Source: Strongylocentrotus purpuratus (lineage: Eukaryota; Echinodermata; Echinoidea; Camarodonta; Strongylocentrotidae). Taken from it: a stretch of 64,000 nucleotides of DNA. Below the pieces are notes generated by a model, which was given only the letters and a program-made list of their open reading frames with translations, was not told the origin of the DNA and did no database searches. The DNA lies in the NCBI RefSeq assembly GCF_000002235.5, contig NW_022145525.1, forward strand, positions 432,029 through 496,028, given 5' to 3'. The position numbers and the translations under genes were made by a program. This document shows, piece after piece, positions 47,368 through 59,000 of this stretch (its first letter is position 1; each line of letters begins with the position of its first letter).

Positions 47368-47885
47368 AAGTGATGTCATCCATCATATTCTTTTTCCCAG
47401 ATGTCTTCTCTAAGAGCTGGTATATAAAGCATGCCTATTTAAAAGCATGCGGACATCAAAACAGAAAAACAAACTATACTCGATCTGCATCATTTCCTTT
47501 AGAATAAACTGATGACAGAGTAAAGGCAAATTCATCTTGCATGCATATGTGTATGTGTGTGTTGTTTTGACTTGTCTGTTTGGGTGGATCGACTTTGTCC
47601 TTATTGGTTGTAGCCCACACCCCCTTTGAAACATGGCCTCGATGATAATAAATCATTTATTGATGAATGCTTGATAAATAGTAGCTGCTTAATCCATGAA
47701 TATGCTGATTTTAATACACGTGGGGATTACATCTTGGGCACATTACACAATAGGACTAGATGATGGAGGCGTATCTAATAAGTATGGCTTTGGGTGCACG
47801 TTTATTCCAACTCGATCTGTAGGCTACCCCCCCCCCTCCCCCTAGATACGCCACTTCGTAGAATTTAGCCCCCCCCCCCCCCCCC

Positions 47886-47922
<37 letters not shown>

Positions 47923-48293
47923 TTGTATTGCCTTTTATAGTTGCTAAAACATGGGTCGGTCGGTCGGAATTTTTTTTTTTTATCTCTCTCTTTGGGCTGA
48001 TATTTCTATGTTTTGAATTCATTAATACATTTTTTTTCTTAAGGGCAATACAACATATTGTAGGCCTTATTATAGGGTGATTTAAACCACCGATAATCAT
48101 TTCAGTTTTACTCACTAAATATGTATACAATTAGCATTAGTCTTGTATTTGGATTTCAGTTTGAGGTTAGGGTAAGCGTTATATTTAGTATTTTGGCCAT
48201 CATAGGCTTAGGGTTAGGGTACTGGTTAAAAATAAAGTATCGTGTATTATATGCATTTGGCCAGATCGTCGGTTAAAAAATAGGCCTTCTTTC

Positions 48294-48393
48294 ATGGGTG
48301 TCGATACTTACGTAATACCTATTCATCAGGGGGGATGAATGAATAGATCATCCCCCCTGATGAATAGGTATCAGTTACGGATCGACACCCATG
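48294..48393. repeat. 100-bp palindrome
   Basis: CATGGGTGTCGATACTTACG...CCTATTCATCAGGGGGGATGA pairs with TCATCCCCCCTGATGAATAGG...CGATCGACACCCATG-type right arm. A hairpin of about 45-bp arms, about 430 bases upstream of the membrane-protein gene start codon. Confidence 0.8.
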
Positions 48394-48796
48394 CCTTCTT
48401 TTATCGAACTATGCGGTATCCCCATGGAAATTTACTTGCTTCAGATTCTTAGAGTATGGCCTGAAAGTTTTATACAAATTGTGCAGTTGTATATAGAGAC
48501 CAAGGGGGCGTATACGGTGTACCCTTTGCCCTCGTCATAAAAAAAACTCTCTTCGAGTGGGTTTATCTCCTGTCTATCGATCCAAACACACTACATGTAG
48601 CTGGGTATAGTCTTGGACCTTGGGCTGACGGTGATTTGCAAATAAAACACTCCTACGTGCAAACAAAACCTCGCAAACTTAGATCCCGTGATATATAATG
48701 GGCTTTTACTATCAGTGATTCAGCAATTCAGTACAGATCTTGCGTTCATTGTGTGATGTTTACCGTTTTTTCGTTTTCAATATCTACGTTCTGTGC

Positions 48797-48832
48797 ATGG
48801 GATTTGTCTTAAATAGTTTGCTTCGCCATGGC
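48797..48832 (+). promoter_or_regulatory. Upstream ORF overlapping the start codon
   Basis: ATG at 48797 opens an 11-codon frame that ends in TAA at 48830-48832, overlapping the main ATG at 48828 in another frame. If transcribed, this could lower initiation at 48828. The transcript start is unknown. Confidence 0.4.
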
Positions 48833-48909
48833 TAACATGAAGGTGTGGACCATACTATTGGTTTGGATCTCCTTCCACGGGAACTCCGAAAGTCAAACTG
48901 ATATGACGG
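48828..48909 (+). CDS. Membrane-protein exon 1, signal peptide
   Basis: ATG in a good context (GCCATGG). Hydrophobic leader, then HGNSESQTDMT and donor GACGG|GTAAGT in phase 1. It matches the phase 1 acceptor at 55140 after a 6-kb intron. Confidence 0.7.
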
Positions 48910-50263
48910 GTAAGTATATTAATAGTAATAATAACTCCGCTTTTATATAGCGCTTAAAGGTAATAGTGATACAAAGTTTTGGGAAATTTTGAAAATTGGG
49001 TGGGTAGTGATTCCTTACCATTTTTATATATTTGGATGCCCCTGTGGATGTATTATTAGCACTAGAAAATTTAGCCTCTCAAACAATTGTGCTTTCGAGA
49101 AAAATTGAATATACAAATTTACCGGTGCTCCCGGTAAATTTTGACCAATTTCAAATAGCGCCTACGGCTGTACACTGGTAGCTGCGACCATGAAAATCTC
49201 AGAATATGAAGTTGTGATATATAGTTTCCGAACGGGAACAACTAATCGGTAGATTTTAGTCAAGCAACATTGTTTTATAGCTTAATTTATATCTTGACCT
49301 TGAGAGGGAGCTATACAACATAAAGAGTTTATTATTTACAATTTCATAACTTTAGACTCGATTTCAACCGCAACAACGATCACTGAATATTGTAGGACCG
49401 CATATGCGTCCAATATGTTCATTTGAACCAAATTCATGACCCCATACCAAAACTTTGTATTACCTTTAATACATCAATGACGTCTCTAAGCGCTTTACAG
49501 GTATATTATTACCCCGGTCATTGGATTCAATACTTGCCCGCACACAATGTGTGCACAATCTCCACTCCCTGGGGAGCATTCCAGCCAGGCGTAAATTAAC
49601 GCTCAAAACTGTTTGACCAACAATGACGGTCGCATGATAACCATGTTTTTTTTGTCCAAATTACCATCCACCATGGTAACCATGGTTATCATGGTACCAA
49701 AACAATGAAATACATTGTTTAATGACCCAATGTATTTCATTGTTTTGGTACATTGATAACCATGGTTACCATGGTGGATGGTAATTTGGACAACAACAAA
49801 ATGGTTATCATGGTACTTTTTTGTAAGGGTTTATTAATTGGTAAGTGAAATACCTGTACCCTATCTTTTTTTAATCATAATATCTCATTCTCTATGATGC
49901 ATGTAGCTTCCTCTACGGAGAGAATACCAATTACATCAACAAAGTTTAATGAAATACAAGACGTTTTGCCAAATGTCTGCAGAAGTGAAATAGATGATCA
50001 AAATCAAAATCAAAATCCCATGATTATATGTTTATAGTCTCAGGCATTTTAACTCAATGCACTGAAATAAAGTATGTAGAGACATACAAGATGAATTATT
50101 GACGTGCATGCGTGTATTAACCATTTATTGCTTGATGATATTCGTATGTTTTTTAACCATGCGGAAGGGCGTTACCTAGGATTTCTTAGGGGAGGGGGCC
50201 CAACTTTTTTTTTTTTTTGCTCCCGAAAATTTGAAAATCGCGCCGGCCGAAAAGTCACTCAGT

Positions 50264-50295
<32 letters not shown>

Positions 50296-53200
50296 ACAGG
50301 GCACAATTTTTTTTTTGCTCCCGAAAATTTGAAAAACGCGCCGGCCAAAAATTCGCTCAGTGGGGGGGGGGGGGGGGGGGGGGGAGTGAGCACATTTTTT
50401 TTTTTTTTGATCCTCAAAAAAATTTCAATACAGGCCCGAATTCACAAAGAAGGTTTGTCGACAAACCTTGGTTTTCGTACGTCATAATTTATGACGCGTT
50501 TTTACGCGTTTTTTTACAAACCTGGTTTGTAAAGAACAAAAGGAGGTTTGGCGAAACAAAAGGAGGTTTGGCGACAAACCTCCTTTGTGAATTCGGACCT
50601 CAATGTTGTACAATATAATTCATGGCATATATATTATTATAGACGTTTTCCCTTTATTTTATTGTGTTTGCTATTTTTCTTCTGGCAAAAAAAAAAGAAC
50701 GATATTTTAATATGTTGTCTATAAATATGACGTAATGTATATATATATATATATGTATTCCGTAGTTATATATGTATCGTGACACCATCACAAGCTCTAT
50801 GCTTTCAGGTATAGTCTCAACTTTTTCGTCCGTGTATGCAAATTTACTTTATTATAATACATACAGTAGCGGTACTATATGTCCCGTTTCGGACCAAAAC
50901 AATGAAAAGGTTATATTCCACCATCATTTATTTAGTGAAAGATGATACAAACTTAGAATTTCCCCAAAACGAAAGGGCTTGAAAATGTCTTTTTGTGGGA
51001 TAATAAAGACCGTTAGTTGTTGAATCGACTTTAGGGGTTGAAACCCTTTTAGAAAACAGGCTTATTTTCACACCCTTATTTTGGCCATTAGGCATTACAA
51101 GAAGTGTGCTATTGATGTAGACAAATTCTCATGTGCCCTATACAGCTCATTTTATGTATGTTATTACCAAGGAAAAAATGAAGTCAGTCAGTCACTAAAT
51201 AGTGTCTGGCAGTGAAGTCTAGAAAGTAAATGGTTTTCCTTACATAATTTGAATACTAGGACGTTTAAATTTCCGATATAGGACATACGTGACATATATT
51301 CCTGCAACGTTCTACATAATTTGATGTTAGCTGCAAAAGGGACCTTTAATTTTATAACTAAATGGATTCAGAATCTGATTCTGTACCAGTGTACCTGATA
51401 ATCATATAATGAAGCAGAATTGGCGCGATTTTAATAACCCCAATTTGGAAGAAGACGACAAAAAAATTAGTCACAAAAATCGCTGATTTTAATCACTTCC
51501 GTTTGTGAATATAAATGAAGCTTAATTTAGTGTGAAGACTCGATCTGCTCATACCATATTCGAGATGATGCAAGACGTGGTCCACATAGAAGAATCCATG
51601 AATTAAATTTAACCTTTTAAATTGATTGTTAAATTATAATTTCATCAACACTGTAGCTTTTCTTTTGTGTTGCTTAATCCCCTATAATTGATCATCTCGG
51701 GATAGGCGAAAATAGTGATTTTTGTTCATGTGACCTTATTCGACCTCTATGCAGCCAACCGTGGACAATCCAGTGACTATTGTATCACAAGAATTGGGCC
51801 ATGCACAATACTCTACACATCAAGTCCATGCAAGTCCATGCCCTGATAATAACACGTTCATAATGATATACATCAACAAAATCAATCTTATAACAATTAA
51901 TAGGCAATTAATACATTATAGAAGTGTCTTTTTTTCTTTCTTGTTCACACTGTATATTCGAGCTGTAAAAAAACCCTATAAAGACAAACAAATGACAACT
52001 TTATTTAATTTTCTATGGGCCGACGGATGAGTATGAGAAAATAATAGAGAATAACAAAACATTGCACACGGAACCCAAGTCCGAATTGGGTTCCGTGTGG
52101 ACATATGGGAACGCGTTGGGTGCGTCACCCACGAGTTGCTTTTATGTTTAAAGGACCCATGACATCGAAATACAAGTGAATTCCTGTTGGTGTGCAGTCC
52201 TGCATACATCTCATATTTGATATGTAAACTTCTGAATTTGTTTCATAGATTTTTTAATATTTTTTTAAATATTTGTTTTTCAAACTTGCTAAGCTCCACC
52301 CAAAACCTCCAGATCTCATTCCCCTTGTGACATCATCTGTCAGTCACCTTGAGAAAGTGGCATGTAACTTTGCCAAATTTGACCTCCTGTTACAATACCA
52401 CAAACAATAGCAACATATAAGATGCTATGTCAGACATGTCAGACTAAACTAATATTCTAGAATAGATAATGGTATGTAATTTCCCCCCAGCTTAGCACAC
52501 GTTCATAATAGAATTGCATGCTTCCATACATTATGTACAATACATCATCATTGCCTTTGTCTTCCTGGTGATGATACAGCTAAAAAAAAATATTTAAAAA
52601 TCTATGAAACAAATTCAGAAGTTTACATATCAAAATATGGGATGTTTGCAGGACTGCACACCACATGAATACACTTGTATTTCGATGTCATGGACCCTTT
52701 AAATGAGAGATTATTTATGTTAATACAGTGGCTATAACAAGTACTTTGGAAATAATTATGTTTAAAATGCTTATTTCATGACATCTGCATGATTTGTTCG
52801 TTATCAGATTATGGGCCAAAGAAAGTCTATGCAATTGGATGGTACTAGATAGAAGTACTGCCATTTTATTTGCACAAAAACGTTTCAGTCTCAGATAGGA
52901 ACAAAGGTCAATCCAGGCAGTTATAGTGCATGTGCGAAGACTTTTAACTATCAATGATTGATTTGAACAGTCATTTGATCTTTAACCCTATACCGAGCTT
53001 TGCATACTCACAGTGGCGTATCAAGAAGTTTGATAAAAGAGTCGAGGGGTGGAATCCCGCCCCCCCCCCCCCACTCCGGGAACGGAGGTACCGCATGCGT
53101 GTTCCCAAAATCTACGGCTCGTAACAAAGCAAAAGATTTACCCGTATTGACTTTACACACCGGACTTATGCTGAAAGGGGGGGGGGTGCTGTAAACACGC

Positions 53201-56042
53201 AATATGAGTACCTAAATAACACTGAGTGGCCGGGGGGGGGGGTGGAATGCAGCACCCCAAGACAAGGGTCTTATAACTGGGCAACTTCTTTGTTCTTCTA
53301 CGTATATACCGTGTGAGTCAAACAAAAGTTTACACCTAGAAAATTGCTGATTATTTTAAAATCATCATTATGAACAGTAAATTATTATACATCTAATGCA
53401 AGAGCGTTTTATCCCAAATCATTTAGTATAATTTTTGTGTGGTATGACTGCATGTGTTCACGCTTGGATGAACGGGAGGCATTGTTTGCGAGAGTGGAAA
53501 AATCGACTTGCGCCAAAGTTGCTTAGTATGTGATGTTTAATCCGTTCAAATTTCAATAAAACACGCTAAGCCTTGTTGATCGGGTGGTAATGTCTTTTTT
53601 TCATGACCGTGTTAAAGGGGGGGAGGGTGGGATGAAGGAGGGGGCGGGCGGGTGATGTACCATTTAACAACCAAAAAAGAAGCACAGAAAAGAAAATTGC
53701 GCCTTGTTGTGAGTGACAAACTGAAACCATGCCACTCTGTGTAAAGATGGCCCTGAGTTCCCATTTTTAAGTTTCGTTCAGACACCCCCCCCCCCCCCCC
53801 CTAAAAAAAAAACCGCCGTGGTATATTTTGTTTTTAGGTTCGAAAAGAATGACAGCTGACGGTGCAACCCAAATGAGGCGCGTGTTCACTGAACTCTACG
53901 TTATTATTGAAGACCAGAAGGTAAAGCGTAGGCCTATGCAAAAATTGACTTGCACAAAAGTACTAAAGCGAGAGAATAAATTGAATGTCTCAAATGAGAT
54001 ACAAATCATATGCCATTTTGCAGAAGCAAAGTCACACACAAACACACGCACAAAATAATGTTCTTTGTTATTTTAAATTTAATGTGTGATATGTGTGGCA
54101 TAATTTGGATCTGCAAGGACCAAATTAATACCAAAATCCCAACCGTTTTTTTCAAGCATCACATTATCAACAACTCGATTTTTTGCACGTTGAAAATAAT
54201 TCCTCCTGTTCATTCGAGCGTAAACACATTCCACACAAAAATGATACTTAATGATTTGGGATAAAACATTCTTTCATGAGATGTATCATAATTTACTGTA
54301 CATAGATGATTTTTGAAATGATTGGCATTTTTCTAGGTGTAAACTTTTTTGACTCACACTGTACACCCCAAATATAGTTAGTTTCAAGTTTCAAGTTAAG
54401 TGAGTTTTCCTGGGCCAATGGTCGAAAGCTAGCTATACACAATATCTACACAGTAATGCTGGGTACGTCACCGCCCTCATCATCACCACTATCACCACCA
54501 TCGCCAACTCCACCATTCACAGTGATGTCTTTACAGCACAACTCGTCTGCAACAAAACCTATTATTTGTCTGGATAATGTTGGAATGATTTATGTTCTTT
54601 CAATTTTATTATTGTATAGTCATTTCCTATGTCTTTTATTGTATGTCTATTATTTTTCGATCTTTCCATCTCTCATCATCTTTTCATATCCTTTTATTAA
54701 CTTCTCTCGTCTTCTCTTTCTTTCCATATGTTTTCCTTTATTTCAATATTAATTTTCACATTTTGTTGTATCATTCCCTAGTCTTGCTCTTTCTCTCTCC
54801 CTCTTTCTCTCTCTCTCTCTCTCTCTCTCTTTCTCACTCTCTTTTCTTCTCTGTTTTTTAATAATGTTTAATATTTAAGCTTTCATTCCATTATATGCTA
54901 CTTCTATCAAATCATTTGTATTATTTTATCCGTTGTTCTATTAATCTATTTCATCTTTCTTCATTTTTCATTGTTTTTTTATCCTTCTATCAACTTTTCT
55001 AAGAGACTTTCTGATGTGGTATTCATATTTATTTTGAGATTTAGAAACGCGTAAGTTGATATTCGAGCAAGCTAGAGACATTATTCAGGACACTTGCTAG
55101 TTTTGCGTGAATTTCAAGACAATTCTCTACTTTCCACAGTTACCATGACGACGGAGATGATGGGCACAGCACCCATGACCTTCAGGACCCTACCTCCTCC
55201 TCCCCCGCCATCAATCCCACCACCTCCACCTACCACAGTTGAACCTACACCCGAGCCACCAGTTACAACGAGAATCCCTCCGCCACCACCCTCCTCCGTC
55301 CCCACCACCACCTCCTCCACCATCAGCCACCGTACCAACAACACCAACGCCTACCCCTAACCTTCCTACCACAACCAGCAGGACATCAACCAGGATGTTA
55401 ACCACCACTGTGGCCATCGAACCTACTCAGATGCCGATCGAAACCACTCGCCAGAGAACGGAACCCATCAATGTAGAACGAATCCTGTCGCTGAATCGCT
55501 TGGAAAGATTGGTGTCTTGCTCACCAGTCCTCTAGAAGAGGTATTTTTTTATCATTTGTATTTTTTTTATCATTGATGATTAATCTTCCACTGGTAATTC
55601 TGTTTCTCTAAAAGAAAGCCCTATACCTCAATATAGTCCGAACGTTGTTTGAAGTAGGCACCGGTTAGTATTATGGCAATCAGTCAAGTATGACTGTTAT
55701 CACCAATAAACTTTCATTGTTATGGAATGTGAATACCACTGATATCCCTATTTACACCTATTTTCTTATCAAGGGTAGGCCTCTTATTCGAAAACGATCA
55801 AGGTGTCGTCCCCCGGGGTCGTCCCTCGATATTGGAGTAGGCCTACCCCCCAAATTGCCTAAATGATATTTTAACGATGCCTTTCCCCATATGAGAAGAG
55901 AGAAATAGGGGTGAAGGTCGCGTGACACAACTGTAGATGATTATTTATTTAATCAGTCCACTCATTTATTGTGTAATTTATAATCTCTTCCTTTAGATTG
56001 TCACACTTTATTATTTCTGTTCTCTCCTTTCTGTCTCGTCCA

Positions 56043-56097
<55 letters not shown>

Positions 56098-59000
56098 CTC
56101 TCCTTTGTATTGCTGTATTACTATGACATTATGTATACATTTAGATGCTGCGTGTAAGCATCGGCTTGCATCGTGATGTAGATATAAAGTAGACTTCTAG
56201 CCTCCATTCCCGTAATTATGCTCTTACATTTTTACTGCATTTAGTGTAAAAAGAAATCTTTAACTATTTATTTCTTTTATTTTCATTTTTACTTATCTAT
56301 ATACAGTTTGATCGAGAGGAATTCAAGAAGGTGATATCCCGGGAGGTCAACAACTACTGCTCCGAATTCACAGGGCAATGTGCAGGAGAAGGAAACACTG
56401 TAAGGTATGTACAGCGTCTTTATTTTCCGTAACCTAGCCATCCTAGAATGCATATTAATATTTGAATATATAAATATTTGCGTTGGTACGGTGAGGTGGA
56501 GATCAAATTCAAAATTAAATCGGCTAGACTCTGGACTAAATTAACCAGTATGTTGCGATGATTATGGACAAGTTACGACCTGGGTAGTCATTCGTTTATA
56601 CGGTAAGCCTCCCGATTTTGTCGCAATGTCATTTAAAGTAAACTTAGCATCAGATTCTGTACACATGCGTGCGTATCATGAATATTGATGACTAGCGCAT
56701 AACGTATAGGTCCTATTGAGCCAATCAAATGCAGCGACAGGATGGCTAGGTTACGAAAAAAAAAAGAAGCACCCTGTTTGGATAAGTCTCAATCACATCC
56801 GGGGTGCCTTTATTCACAAAGATCCTAAGTCGAACTTAACTCAAAGTTGGACTTAAACATTATGGAGAGTCACTTGTAGCCTTAAAATAAAAATATATCA
56901 AAAGCGAAAATTCAAGTACTTTTGACTTTTCACATCAAGAAAATGAAATCTCCTTGATTATGAACGATTTTAATCAACATTTTATGCCTTTTAAAATAAT
57001 TTTTACAAAATATTTTCAAAGATGCTAATGGTTTTCCGTAATTGTTAAGTCCAATGTAGAGTAAAGTTCGACTTAGGATCTTTGTGAAACATCCCCCCCC
57101 CCCCCCCCGATCCGATAAATCTCCAATATCTAATTGCATTATGACACGAACGCGCTTATACAATTCGCTTTAATTTTCACATTTCACACAAATATTGGGT
57201 ACACGGACGACCTTTGTTGCGCACAACTACTTTTATTTTTCGATTCCACTTTAATACGATTCATTTACACTATTGTTGATTTACACTAAACAACCCTTTT
57301 CAAGTATATTGAAACTTTTGGTCACATTTTTTCGTAAAGGCCGGTGAGGTTTTCTTTTAAGCGATCCTAATATTGTTAATGATTTTGAAATATGAAGTTC
57401 TTAGGAATAATGTATCTGATTAGATAGGCGCATCGCTACACCTTTTTACAGGATGAGGGATGTAAAGGATCAACTTTGCTGACTAGGCTTTTGAAAATTT
57501 ACACACACAACAAAAGGAGGTTAATCACATTTTCAAATTTGCCGGCAAGGAAAGGACGTGTTGTCGGATTTCCCACATTACTTTCATTTTTTTGAGATTT
57601 GCCAACAATTTTTAATGTCACACCCCACACCCCCTTCTGATGACCATCCTAAGGGCGAATCGTCAGAAGTAAGAAATCAAAATGTTTTAAAAAATGCATT
57701 GTCGAAAGCGCACCCCTTTATTACGGTACCTTTGATTTCGAGTTATTTGGTCATTTTAGCTGCAAGTCGGTTATTGGGATTTACAATCGTTTTCGATCTT
57801 TTGACTTTTATTTTCTGTTTTAGTGCCAAAAACGTGGTGATTATAAGGGCGGAACTCTACGAGCAACCTGAGGCGAATGGGGCCGGACGTAGACTACTTC
57901 AGGAACAGCAAATCTTGGTAGAATACTACGTGCAGGATCCATTTTTGTCTACGAACGTGTTTCTTACAACGGAACAACAACGAATGTTCCTTGCTAATGA
58001 GGGAGTGAACGACGCCCTGCAGGTATGTGCAGCTTTATTTTGAGAAATATTTAATTAGGGTCACGGTAATTCAATGCCACCCGAATGGTTTAATGTAAGG
58101 ACCTGATTTAAATAAATTATTATAACTGCTGAATAATACAATTACAGTGAGAGTTATAGTCTTCATGGACATGACAAAGGGTAAAAAAAAGTGTTTGGAC
58201 TAGAGTATACTCTTTAATTATTTTCCTGAACATAATGGGTAGAAAATATTTCGGCCAATTTTCTGGAAAATTCCAATTTTGTCACCCGATGAGGATTGAA
58301 TTTCAGAGAATTTAAATTGCCGTTCACCAAGTTTATTTCATGATCCGTGCTTTAAACTCACATTTGAATTCTTTTAAAATTCGTTTTCTCATTGCATGGA
58401 TAAAAGGCATGCACTCAATCGCTCAGTCGTGTACAATTATTTTGTTAAATGACCACTTTAATGATTTTCCATATTTTTAATAATTCTATATGTTGTGTAA
58501 AAGAGTAACAGGTAAGCTATCTTACACTATTATTTGCAGATGATAAATTTTAGTTTTAATTAAGTAATGGCGTTTTATATAATGACGTTTGTGGCACTTT
58601 TATTTTATTTTAGAACATCTAAAAGTCCTGAATTTAATCCAAGCAGCTTTTGTAAAATCGACCACTTAACTTTTATGAGTATTATCAGCTTGAGCTTTAC
58701 AGAGCGTTGCAGAGATTTTCAGAGCCGAAGTGATGTATCATAATTCAAAATTTTCCTAAAAGTATGATGGCAAATATTCATGATAAGCAAATTTACAGCA
58801 TTTATTCTTTCAAATTCGAATTTTGTCAATGGGCAGTTTTATTTTCATCCCATTTGTTGTGTACAAAACTCGGGCTTTATTTTTCACTCCCTTCGCCAGT
58901 ATTTTGATCTGGAATTGTACACATACATGTACTTTTATAAACTTAACTTGCTGCTAGATAGATTGTGATTGTGACATACGTTTTTGAGTAACTTGTTAAA

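Larger units (their letters stand above)
45430..48200. other. Intergenic repeats and simple sequence
   Basis: No coding region recognised. 46155-46390 matches 53055-53240 (TTCCCAAAATCT, CCCGTATTGACTT, ACCTAAATAA, CACTGAGTG or similar). 46540-46770 looks like a minus-strand LINE 3' UTR. 47820-47920 is C and A homopolymer. Confidence 0.5.

Noticed and set aside
49908-50037. Possible extra exon of the membrane-protein gene (SSTERIPITSTKFNE)
   Set aside because: Acceptor phase fits, but there is no good donor before the stop, and exon 1 joins 55140 in phase without it.
55114-55417. Valine/glycine-rich minus-strand frames
   Set aside because: Antisense of the Pro/Thr stalk exon, which has correct splice sites on the plus strand.
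57558-57823. Upstream extension of membrane-protein exon 4
   Set aside because: An open intron stretch; the acceptor at 57823 after TTTTCTGTTT gives the right phase from exon 3.
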